Shown one piece after another: positions 20,886 through 30,866 of a stretch of DNA of 64,000 nt. The stretch is from the NCBI GenBank assembly GCA_916610825.1, contig OU744449.1, forward strand, positions 4,880,743 through 4,944,742, given 5' to 3'. Each line of letters opens with the position of its first letter. The stretch's first letter is position 1. The DNA is from Haliclystus octoradiatus. Taxonomy: Eukaryota > Cnidaria > Staurozoa > Stauromedusae > Haliclystidae. The notes below the pieces were generated by a model that made no database searches, was not told the origin of the DNA, and saw only the letters and a program-made list of their open reading frames with translations. A program made the position numbers and the translations under genes.

Positions 20886-23759
20886 CAACCAATAGTAGAT
20901 CAAAATGAAATTGAATCAATTCAACCATCAAATATTTCTACTGCACTATTATCAAGTAAAGTTGAGGTATCGATTTTATTATGGAATGTTGAAGGTCTAA
21001 ATGGTATTTTGAATACATATCCTCATAATAAAATATTTAATCAATCTATTATACTACTTACTGAAACATTTATAACATTATATCCAACAGAATTCCCCGA
21101 TTACTATCAATTTATATCCCCTGCTAAACTACCTTCTGGAAATTCTAAGTGTCCCAGAGAAGGATTACTTATTCTCTGTAAAGGCTATCTAAATCCAATC
21201 GAAATAGGTTGCGGTCAAAGATGGATTGGTCTGACCACAGATTTTTTTAATATATTTTGTTTTTATTTCCCTCCTAAGAGTGACACTTCTTCTATTCTTG
21301 AGAAAATTACATCTATTTTATCCTCTATTAAGAACGATTTACCAATGGTTATATGTGGAGATTTTAATTGCAGAACAGATTCATCAAGTAGAGGTAGATT
21401 TTTAATTGAAGGCTTATTTTTACTTGGTTTCTACATGATAAATGACCCTTTCAAACCCACTTATATTGGACCTCATGGAAATAGTACAATCGACCTAATT
21501 TTTACCAACTTGCCCCCTTTTCATTTACATACCCATTTTATTACAACTGAAATTCACAGAAAACATCAACCAGTTCAAACAAATTTTAACTTTTTTTCGG
21601 AAAATCCTCCAGCCGAAGAATATTGCAAACCAAATCTAAAGCGCACTGTCAACGTAGAATTATTAACTGATCATCCGATGCTTAAAAGTGCCACAACTAA
21701 TCTGCATAATAATAACATTGACGAATCTCTGCTCTGCATTGAAAAAGCATTAATTGATTGTTGTCCAGTTTATAATTTTAAACCCAATTTTCACAAGCCA
21801 TGGTTTGATGAAGAATGCAGAGAAATTAAGTCATTTACTATGTCGCTACTTAACAATATCAAAGAGCAGCCAACAAATGTAATTATTCGAAAACAGTATA
21901 TGAATTCTAGAATAAAATACAAGAAATTGATAAAGGAGAAAAAGCATAATCACACAGAACGATCAATTTGTGACATTTTGGAAAAAGTTAATAAAAAGCC
22001 ATGGTTACTATTTACTAAACAAACAAATCAATTTTCTGCTCCAATTCCGATCTCTACCCTTTCAACCCATTTCAAATCTCTGCTTGATCCAAATGACAAG
22101 CCTCCAGAGCTCAATTTCGATGATATTGACGTAAATAATTTGATTTTAGACTCAAACAATTTACCTTGGTACAACCACTTATTTACTGAGGAAGAAGTTT
22201 TAGAAACAATTCTCAAAACATCAACGAAGAAATCCCCTGGCTTAGATAATATTACTAATGAACATTTGTATTATTCCCTGGATATTTTACTTCCTTTCTG
22301 GACACAACTGTTTAATCTATGTTTGAAATCTGGCTGTATACCTTCTCGATGGAGAGATTGTATATTTAAATTATTATATAAAGGAAATGGTTCTGCGCAA
22401 GATCCGAATAACTACCGTGGTATTGCCCTTCTCTGTTGTCCCTTGAAGGTCCTGACCTCATTGCTAAATTTGCGATTAAAGACAAATATTTTCAATCTCA
22501 TTCCATCAGGACAATATGGATTTCAAGAGGGTAAAAACACTTTGATGCCATTATCTATTTTAATTAAAGATATTTATTCTCAATTCTCTTTCTCATATAA
22601 ATCAACCTACTGCACTTTCATTGACTTCAAGAAAGCATTTGACGTCGTCAATCGAGAAATATTATTTGCTAAGTTGAAAGATCAATTTGGTATCGATGGT
22701 TTAACTTTAAAATTAATTGGTGGTCTCTTGCAAGGAAACTTTATTCGTATTCACGATGGTATCAGAATCTTTGATTCTATTCGACAAAACCAGGGTGTTG
22801 CACAAGGTGACAGTTTATCTCAAACTTTATTTCTGTTATACATCGCCGATCTAGCAAATAATTTAAAAGCAGTGCATAACCTTAAATATTTATTCTTTGC
22901 TGATGATCTGGCAATTTATTCGACCGATCGTAATATACTCCAGCATGGAATCGACTTAGTTTCTACATGGTGCAAGTCCAATGTACTCCAAGTAAATCTA
23001 AAGAAAACCAACGTTATGAAATTTCGTAAAGGTGGTCGTTTGGCTAAAGATGATTATTTTACTTACCGTGGTGAAGCTGTAGCATTTTCGAAATCATATA
23101 CTTATCTTGGTGTTACACTCCAGACCTCTTTGTCATTTACAGAGCATATTTCAAAGAAAAAACAAAAGTTTGCTATAGCTATTGGCTTAATTAAACATTT
23201 GAGGCGACTTTCAATCAAATCAGCTATAGAAATATTTGAAATGAATTTATCTCCGATAATAACATATGGTTTTGAGGTTATTGGCCCTTATCTCTCGTTA
23301 TCAAACTTGTTTGAACTCAACAAATTAAAAGCTCAGTACTTCAAACGTGTTTTAGGTGTGTCTGCCTATTCGTCAAACACATTGGTTTATTTATTTTCAA
23401 ATGTATCACCATATACTACTGATTTGAATTTACGATATAATTTAAACTCCAACCTAATTGAAAACGTATTAAATATTACACAATCTAACCTAAAATCCAG
23501 ATTAGAAAGTGATCACCAATATGCTCCAGTTCTAGAGTCAAATGGATGGATGATGTCAAACAAAGTAAACAGGCATTTTATAACCAGGCTGTCAATGCAT
23601 GGGTTTCATCATCTAATTTGCCTGACAAATGGATTTCACAAGCCAACTGATGAATGCATATGTAAAAAATGTGGCTCATCTGCATCATATCTATATCATA
23701 TCGTAAATTGTGAAGCTATTGAATCTTACATTGATTTTGTAAGCAGTATAGAGAGTTGA
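20886..23759 (+). CDS. LINE ORF2 protein (APE endonuclease and reverse transcriptase)
   Basis: 957 codons from the base after the ORF1 stop to TGA at 23757-23759. The endonuclease starts with SILLWNVEGLNG (near residue 30) and LLTETF (near 58), then CGDFNCRTD (about 157) and the NSTIDLIFTN block. RT motifs: NNYRGIALLCCPLKVL, QYGFQEGKNTLMPL, TFIDFKKAFDVVNRE, NQGVAQGDSLSQTLFLLYI and FFADDLAIYS (catalytic DD near residue 672), with a thumb region YLGVTLQTSL. A CX2C...HX3-4C knuckle (CICKKCGSS ... YHIVNC) lies near 923-940. No ATG lies before codon ~154, so the true start is unclear: readthrough of the TGA, re-initiation, or the TTG near 21009. Only one stop interrupts the whole 1,373-codon frame. 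Confidence 0.9.
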   Translation, partial: QPIVDQNEIESIQPSNISTALLSSKVEVSILLWNVEGLNGILNTYPHNKIFNQSIILLTETFITLYPTEFPDYYQFISPAKLPSGNSKCPREGLLILCKGYLNPIEIGCGQRWIGLTTDFFNIFCFYFPPKSDTSSILEKITSILSSIKNDLPMVICGDFNCRTDSSSRGRFLIEGLFLLGFYMINDPFKPTYIGPHGNSTIDLIFTNLPPFHLHTHFITTEIHRKHQPVQTNFNFFSENPPAEEYCKPNLKRTVNVELLTDHPMLKSATTNLHNNNIDESLLCIEKALIDCCPVYNFKPNFHKPWFDEECREIKSFTMSLLNNIKEQPTNVIIRKQYMNSRIKYKKLIKEKKHNHTERSICDILEKVNKKPWLLFTKQTNQFSAPIPISTLSTHFKSLLDPNDKPPELNFDDIDVNNLILDSNNLPWYNHLFTEEEVLETILKTSTKKSPGLDNITNEHLYYSLDILLPFWTQLFNLCLKSGCIPSRWRDCIFKLLYKGNGSAQDPNNYRGIALLCCPLKVLTSLLNLRLKTNIFNLIPSGQYGFQEGKNTLMPLSILIKDIYSQFSFSYKSTYCTFIDFKKAFDVVNREILFAKLKDQFGIDGLTLKLIGGLLQGNFIRIHDGIRIFDSIRQNQGVAQGDSLSQTLFLLYIADLANNLKAVHNLKYLFFADDLAIYSTDRNILQHGIDLVSTWCKSNVLQVNLKKTNVMKFRKGGRLAKDDYFTYRGEAVAFSKSYTYLGVTLQTSLSFTEHISKKKQKFAIAIGLIKHLRRLSIKSAIEIFEMNLSPIITYGFEVIGPYLSLSNLFELNKLKAQYFKRVLGVSAYSSNTLVYLFSNVSPYTTDLNLRYNLNSNLIENVLNITQSNLKSRLESDHQYAPVLESNGWMMSNKVNRHFITRLSMHGFHHLICLTNGFHKPTDECICKKCGSSASYLYHIVNCEAIESYIDFVSSIES

Positions 23760-23949
23760 AATAATTTATAATAATTAAAAATTAAAGTTAAATAAGATAA
23801 ATAAAATAAATATTACATACATACTCTTCCTTTAAATAACAAACTGCTGACTACTTACTCATATAGAATTATTAATAAAAAACAGCAAAAAACGCATAAT
23901 GTACATAACACTAACAAATTTGCTCAGAATAAGAGCGTAAATATATATC

Positions 23950-24092
<143 letters not shown>

Positions 24093-24205
24093 GAAATATT
24101 TAATTTTTTGATTTCGTTATACTGAGTAGCAACAAATAAAACACACAATAATCTGCAACAATTCATCAATTCAATAATTTATTCTAAAATCATCATCAGG
24201 CAAGT

Positions 24206-24207
<2 letters not shown>

Positions 24208-24238
<31 letters not shown>
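24208..24238. repeat. (GA)n microsatellite
   Basis: About 15 uninterrupted GA dinucleotides. Confidence 0.95.
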
Positions 24239-24239
<1 letters not shown>

Positions 24240-24388
24240 ATGTTTTTTTGGTATTGATTGTCAAAAAATTAAGTACCTTCATTTAATACAATACTATCAG
24301 ATGCTATAATTGCTCTTTCAAAAAATTGGTGTTAATAAAGGCCATGATCGAAGGAGGATAGTATTAATATTTTTCTGAGATCCAGTTA

Positions 24389-24605
24389 GGCTATGGTTAA
24401 ACGGCGTATTTTGAGCTAAAATAATGCAGGAGTATTTTATTTGAGCCTTATTTACGCCTAAAATATGCCTGGAGAACGCCTTATAGCGCGCATTAGATAC
24501 CCCTGTGGCATTTTAATCGGTTAAAATGCCAAAATACACCTTGGCTAGGCGTATTTAAATGCAAATACGCCTTTGAACTATGCAGGCGAAAATGAAGGAG
24601 GAAAA
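24389..24605 (+). repeat. Dispersed repeat, 'GGCTATGG...GGCGTATT' family, copy B
   Basis: Starts TTAGGCTATGGTTAAACGGC and shares GAGCTAAAATAATGCAGG and TTTACGCCT with copy A at 6391. Internal words AATACGCC and GGCGTATT face each other, suggesting a MITE with subterminal inverted repeats. Copies A and B have different right parts. Confidence 0.5.
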
Positions 24606-24627
24606 AATGCCATCCTTGCTAATCCCA

Positions 24628-26155
24628 GTGTTGTGAGAATTACTTGAAAAAGTAATTAATTAGATTACAAATTATTTTTACCAAAAATTCAAAAATTACA
24701 TTACTAATAGACCAATTCGGCTAATGCGTCACGTGACCTGAATGCGGTGTTTGGGTTCTTCAACAACAGAAAGCAATGGTCTCGCGCAACTATTTTTCTC
24801 GCATATTCCTCTTCGTAATTTGCTCTTAAATTTAGTATTTAAATGATTTATGGGAAACTGAAGATGGATTCAAGTAGTTCAAGACCCAATAAAAACGCCT
24901 GGGACCTTAAAATTTATATATCGGTACTCCATCATCGTCAATTATTCCATCAAAAAGTGGCATTTCTTGAAATATTTATTGTGTCTACAATTTCAATTCA
25001 AAAACAAAACTATTTTTGTTGTTGTTGTTTTTTGATTTGATGATATATGATGATGGTATCCAGCATATTTAATGTAATGAACAAAAAAAATCATTATTTT
25101 ACGATCAATATGGCATGTACAGTAGAATTATAGAGTTGATCGTAAACATAGCTGATGACGTAGAACACAGAACTCCATGCGTTTTCAAACATTGAGATGT
25201 GCCGCGCCGTAAAGAAAAAACTAAAACAACATGGCAATTTATAACTGAAGATTATAACATAACATTGAAAAAAATAGATTCCTAGCTTTTCAAATGAACA
25301 ATATAAACATACAACAGTCCTATTTATAGGGAAGGTAATATAAATGAGCAACACAAGTCATTTTAATGAATCGATCAAATCAGAGTTTTGTGAAATTTTC
25401 ATCAAAGCCCTCGCTGTTAGTTCTTCGTAAAACATATCTTTTCTGCTAACAAATGTACATAGAAGACTTCTACATACCATAAATACACTTTCTAAGTCAT
25501 AAATGCTTGGTATTTTATTTAAATAAGCAAAGATTAGTTTGGTTTCAATGCTTCAAAACATCACAAATCATGACATTTTTTCATTCCAAATTTCATAGTC
25601 AATGTACGTAATTTTTCATTATAACAAAACAATATTAAAATCTTTCCAATTCATACTGCATTTTCATCTCCAGTTTACCTTGGCTTGTTTGTTTTTCACT
25701 GTAGTCTATCAAATGCTTTCAAACTATGTTTCAAAATCCATCAACATTTCAGTTCCAATTTTACGGTCATCCAGACATCTACAGCGATCAAAGTTGGTGC
25801 AGCTTCTCTTTAAATAAAGCTTCATCACTCCAAATCGACAGAAAATCTTTTACACACGTCGAATAATACCCCTCCAAATACTACATATTGGACATTTCAA
25901 CTAAATAGGTATTTTAAAATATGTTTCATGAGATCCATAAAAGTACGACTTTCTTGTAAAACAACAAGGCGCGAAAGGACGTTTGCTTGTGAAAGCGCAT
26001 AGTCCCGCATCTGGGTCACGTGATCAGAAAATTGAAGAGTTAGCCGATTTGGTCTATTACTTTTCCGAGGAAAGTAATTAATTACAAATTACTTCGCCGA
26101 AAAAGTAATTAATTACTAATTACTTTGTTACTTTTGGAATATTTGTCAAAACATT
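24628..26155. mobile_element. GTAATTAATTAC-type hAT MITE, split by another element
   Basis: The left half, 24628-24705, starts CAGTGTTGTGAGAATTACTT; the right half, 26059-26155, is rich in AAGTAATTAATTAC. Removing 24706-26058 joins the halves into the usual GTAATTAATTAC-rich short hAT element also seen at 7149. Confidence 0.55.
24706..26058. mobile_element. 1.35-kb TIR element nested in the hAT MITE
   Basis: Opposed ends AATAGACCAATTCGGCTAA and TTAGCCGATTTGGTCTATT (16 of 19 match), with GTCACGTGA words just inside both ends. The apparent target duplication is ACT (24703-24705 and 26059-26061), 3 bp; a TA-based duplication cannot be excluded. No transposase frame is visible inside. Confidence 0.65.
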
Positions 26156-26506
26156 TATGTCTGTAAAGATTCAAAATTATATGTATTTTAGGCTAGACAG
26201 GAAGCGTTTATTATAATATGTTTACTGTCTGTAGCTGAACCATAGTCAAACAACATTGAAATATTCAAAACTTTGAACGATCAAACAATAAATATACGCA
26301 TGTAAAATAGAAATTATAAAATAAATAAACTTTTTCCGAATAGTTCGGTCAAATTAATGTGATTAATCTCAGTGTCAATTTTTGTGTTTATACATTATTT
26401 TTTCTAGCGAAAAATTGTTGCAAAGATTATGTTTTTCATCAATGAAATATCATATTATTCATTCATAAGTCAAAAAATTTATGTGTTTTTGTCATCAAGT
26501 CTAATG

Positions 26507-26525
26507 TAGGGATGCACCGAATCAG
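26507..26525. mobile_element. Detached terminus of the hAT element at 7574
   Basis: TAGGGATGCACCGAATCAG, same orientation as the end at 7574, so the two cannot be the ends of one element in the present order. Positions 26517-26525 are also one copy of the 9-bp duplication CCGAATCAG of the fold-back element. It pairs with the 7574 end once 12235-27374 is inverted. Confidence 0.75.
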
Positions 26526-27374
26526 GGCTTACTAAGGTTTGCGAAACGAAACGAAACGAAACGAAACGAAACGAGATTCTTATTTATTAAAGACATTAAT
26601 AAATTATTACATAATATAGAATTGTTTTGTTAACTAAACAACATTTCATCCAAATTATCGTGTTATGACTTGATTTTCTAAGTTAAAAAGCAAAAACTTA
26701 CATATTTTCAAAACGGCGTAAATCCTTGTGTTTACCACGCGGTCATCTAAATTCGGCGCCGTGATCAGCTGTGGTACAAAGTACACAGTAATTGCGTCAG
26801 CCTCGGTCTTCGTTGAAGCCACTGTTGAAGCTGACAGAACTTCGAAGTTCGATTTTACAGATTTTGGAAAAGCCGGTTTATACCTACCCTTTCTGTAACT
26901 ATTCGGTCTCTCGAATTATATAGAGATACCCAGAGCACTAGGTACAACTAGATATTGTTCTCAGACAAATATTGAATAAAATTTAGATAACAATAAATAT
27001 TATAGCCATTGAGGTTGACAGATGGGCTAAGAGAGGGGGGTTAGTTCGATATTTCGAAAAAGCCAGTTTTTAAATTTCTCCAACTTGTAGGTCTCTCAAA
27101 ATTATATTGAGACAGAACACAATTTATCATTAGATATGGTTCTCAGAAATTTATCGAATTTAATTGAGGAAAGTAGATGAAAATTATCCAGTCAATATTT
27201 AACAATTGTAGCAATCAAAGTTGACAGAGGGGGCTCAGAGAGGGGTTATTTCGAGATTATCAAAAAAAAAAACAGATTTTTCACATTCTGCAATTATATA
27301 TATAAAGTCTCTCCAATCAAATTATGTATGTATTTATTTACAAGTCATTACATCATTTTATGTATTCAAATAAT
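26526..27374. mobile_element. Fold-back/MULE-like element, detached arm
   Basis: Starts GGCTTACTAAGGTTTGCGAA and (CGAAA)n like 9670, and follows the same order of blocks (GAGATTCTTATTTATTAAAG, then ~200-bp units near 26868, 27058 and 27267). It ends abruptly at 27374, where an inverted LINE fragment begins with no sequence typical of either element's end. Confidence 0.75.
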
Positions 27375-27718
27375 GGGAAGTGTAAGCTAGAAAAGTCTTG
27401 CAAGCCTACAATGTTGGACACAGTTACTCTACCAGATGACCGAAACTTGAATGAAAGATACTTCTTCTTTTGGTGTATGTCCCTGCAGATATTCACAACT
27501 GTTGAGTGCTCTATAGTAGATCGGCTTCCACTGCCTTCGTCTCTCTGGGTTATGTTTGCATTCAAATCTTCCTCGATAAAGAACCCATTCGCTGGGAAAT
27601 ACACCAGAACCATCTTTTTCCAACTATGAGGATCTGATGTGTTGAAAGATAAACTTATTTCCTTACCCAAACGTTTGTTACTTGACAATATTGTTGTCGT
27701 AATCTCTTTGGACGACAT
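27375..27718 (-). pseudogene. LINE copy 1 ORF1, detached N-terminal part
   Basis: ATG at 27718-27716, then about 114 codons identical to copy 2 except for a few changes (Lys for Glu in SSKEITT, Glu for Asp in FIEEDLN, Gln for His in DIHQKK). The frame leaves the LINE at 27375 and ends a few codons later in unrelated sequence. Confidence 0.88.
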
Positions 27719-27940
27719 GTTTACGCTCCTGTGACGACCGGTAAGCAACTGAAATTGTATCTTATCTTAATATAATATATGTAATTTGTTTAATTGATGT
27801 TGTTAAAATCCAGTGTTAAGCACACCTTTGAATCGCATGTATTTTCTTTCAATAATAATGTGATAAAAGCAAGTGTATAATAGTTTCTCTAGAAATTTTT
27901 ACGAGCAAATCAAAACATGTCTGACCGCCATAAAAATAGA
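27375..27940 (-). mobile_element. LINE copy 1, inverted 5' fragment
   Basis: On the minus strand it matches LINE copy 2 from its 5' end (TTTTATGGCGGTCAGACATG near 19424) through the 5' UTR to codon ~115 of ORF1 (…SSLHFP). The homology stops at 27375, exactly the point where the copy at 12235 begins. There is no overlap beyond one or two C residues and no gap, so the two pieces together make one complete LINE. Confidence 0.9.
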
Positions 27941-28000
27941 TCGATAGATAGATAGATAGATAGATAGATAAATAAATAAATAAATAACTAAATAGATAGA

Positions 28001-28044
<44 letters not shown>

Positions 28045-28045
28045 C
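27941..28045. repeat. (GATA)n/(AATA)n microsatellite
   Basis: Reverse-strand equivalent of (TATC)n and (TTTA)n, immediately upstream of the 5' end of the LINE fragment. It shows that copy 1 was flanked by TATC-type microsatellite on its 5' side as well. Confidence 0.93.
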
Positions 28046-28133
28046 AAATAAATGGCTGGTAAATAGGTTTTATACATCGAAGGGGTGCTTGTTTCAAACT
28101 GCCTGTGATGGCACACGGTCTTTGCCAACAAAA

Positions 28134-28946
28134 GAATATTCAATTCTTGGAAAACGAGAAAATGTTTTCCTGTTTGGTTCGCGCATGCGCGTCGTTGAAT
28201 TGGTAGAATTTGTTTTCCAGAATGTTCATTCGCGAACAATAGAGCATGGGTGAAGTTATTTCGAAAACTATTATAGTTATAGATAATAATATAGAAAATT
28301 CAGCTATTGTATCAAGATTTCATTTATGTTGGAATATTTAGACTAAAACAAAACAAAATTATTTCGTAGCATTGCAAAAGTACAACAGTACTATTATACC
28401 ATACGTTCGTTAAAAGAAAAATGATAGTCATTACAAAAGTATTGAGGTTTTCTACTTTTCATATAGATCAACTATATACAATTATACACCAGACGTATTG
28501 ATTGGTAAACTCCCTCTAATTAAATGTGTACCGATATAGTAATTTAGATACACTTACCTTCGGGTGTTAGCTATGTATAAACCATGGTTAAACTTTGCAG
28601 TCTTTGAAGAGTTCGCTGTTCGTTCAAACTTAAGGGAAACGCTACATTTCTAAATCTCACTTGTAAAAATAATCTACAGAATAAAAACAAATATATATAT
28701 TTAGTAATTAGTATGAGCTTCGATGTCTTGGTGCAGGCTCTAGCAACTGAAACAACATTTCTTTTCGCATCCACAACTCTTCTCGCTCCGTTTCTACCAT
28801 TCAGACGATGAAATGTCATATGTGGAGATTGGATTCTTGGAAAACGAGAACATTTCCAATCAGGTTGGATTGCGCATGCGTTTGGCAATGTGTCACATTT
28901 TTGTATTGTTACATGGTTACATTATATGTTTTCCAGAATGTCCGGT
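28134..28946. repeat. Two copies of a short repeat (TTCTTGGAAAACGAGAA...TTTTCCAGAATG)
   Basis: Copies at about 28134-28226 and 28831-28941 share TTCTTGGAAAACGAGAA at one end, a central GCGCATGCG, and GTTTTCCAGAATG at the other. The ends are imperfect inverted repeats. Ends and duplications are not resolved; the ~600 bp between the copies holds nothing I recognise. Confidence 0.5.
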
Positions 28947-29706
28947 TTTCATTGAATGAATGAAAGGACTTCTTCTAATAGGGCTCATCTAAGGCAATCG
29001 ATCTATAGATAGATGGCCCTGTGGTCATCCACCACATACGTGTTTTCAGATTCAGTGGGCCGCTAAGTAATGCCTAGCCCCTGCCTACTAATGCATCTGA
29101 ATACCTACAGGGTAAGCAGCAGAACTAGAACTAAAACTATGAAACACTGTAACTGATTATATAATCTATGACGTCATATCCCTGCAATGTGATTTGTCTA
29201 TTAATGTGTTTTTATGACATGTAAAAACAATTGTAAAAATGTAGTTTCTATGTTGCAATTTACATTTACTCATGATTTTAATGATAAAGGGGTGCATTAT
29301 CAAAATATTAGAACATCCGTAACTACCTGCCTCCGACTGGAGACCGAGTATAAGCTTCAGTGCTTCACCTTGAAAATTACATGATCCTGCAATGTAACTT
29401 TTTGCAATTTGGAAATTGCCAAATAAGAATTATAAAACTCTTAAATTGGGGGTGTCGCTCAGGATTTAATGCTGTGCTCTTAGGAGCAGTAGGAGCAGGA
29501 GTTCCTTGTCAGCTTTATAATGCATTGTATTAATTATAAATTATCCCACATCACCACATTGAAGTGTCACAAGCAACTCAAAATATATATGGATGTTTAA
29601 AGATTTGTGCTTTGTGGAATCATCTATATATATATACGCATCTGATTTTTACAAAAAGCTTCTTATGGAGTAATATGATGAGGGAGTTCATGGAGAATAG
29701 TTTTAA

Positions 29707-30135
29707 ATTTTTATTCATAGTAACAACGTTTCGATTGCTTCATGCAATCATTTTCAAATTAAAGTATACAATTTATTACAGGACAAAAAGGATAATAATG
29801 TAATAATACAAAATGAAAGTACAAATAAAATTGACAAGAAATATCTAATTTCTTGTATTAATATCAAATTACTAAATTAATAATAATAATAATAATAATA
29901 ATAATGAATTTATATCGCGCCATTTCTTAGAATAATCCAATGGCGCTTTACAATATAGTTAATTAGTATCGAGAAATTATAATAGAACCCCCATGATAGG
30001 TATGAAGGGTATATATCAGTTAGGTATATTATAACAATATAATATAACCCATAAAAATAGTCATATAATAACATTTTAAACTTTAACTTGAAAATGATTG
30101 CATGAAGCAATCGAAACATTGCTACTATGAATAAA
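29707..30135. mobile_element. Inverted-repeat element with L2-like 3' end inside
   Basis: About 60 bp at 29707-29766 (TTTCGATTGCTTCATGCAAT) reappears inverted at 30075-30135. Between them at 29881-29965, a minus-strand sequence (AAAGCGCCATTGG...GGCGCGATATAAATTC followed by (ATT)n) resembles an L2-family 3' end. Interpreted as a short inverted-repeat element hit by an L2 fragment; boundaries are uncertain. Confidence 0.5.
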
Positions 30136-30866
30136 GTTCAAAAAGTATATTCGTTGAATTTTGTTGTAGAATTATGTATTGCCTTGCAATGAGCTGTGCT
30201 GGGACCCCACGGAACAGGGAACAAAGGGTTCCACGATGGGACCCTTCATTTTGAGGATCAAGATCTGATCTGATGTCAAAACAATTTAGATTCGAATCCT
30301 TATCAGGATACAAAACATTATTCAAAATGGGTTCAAAATAGAATTCAAAATAAATCAAGTCCCGTATTACTTCATATTATTTATATAAAAAGCATCCCTA
30401 AAGTTGATTCGATCAGAAAATTCAACGAATGCAATTTCAGATTTTGCTTCATGGTAACAACTGTTCGGTTTCGATCAAATCTTTTTGATATACTTTGAAT
30501 TTTATGTTCAAATCACATTATTTGAAATCAATTTTTATATGTAAAATGCCGTTTTCAGTAGCGATTCAGAATATCCAAGATTCAAATTGAATTATTTTAC
30601 TGATAAGAATCGATAGCGGAAGTAGGCATATTAAAACCATCAAATAATTCTAGATTCCACATTACAATTATTATATTTTCTGACAAAAAAATTACAAAAG
30701 CTTTATAGTATCTACACCGAATTATTAATGACAAATTATGAAGTCTATTCGAATAAATTGATAAATACAATCTTTACTGGACATGAATGCCATATTATTT
30801 GTATGGGGTTAGGTTAATATCACAATGGATTACATCAGTGTGTGATGGAAGATCGCTTAGAGATTC

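Noticed and set aside
27375-27940. LINE 5' fragment explained by twin priming
   Set aside because: Twin priming leaves the inverted 5' piece next to the 3' piece; here they are 15 kb apart, and two other elements show the same switch in orientation.
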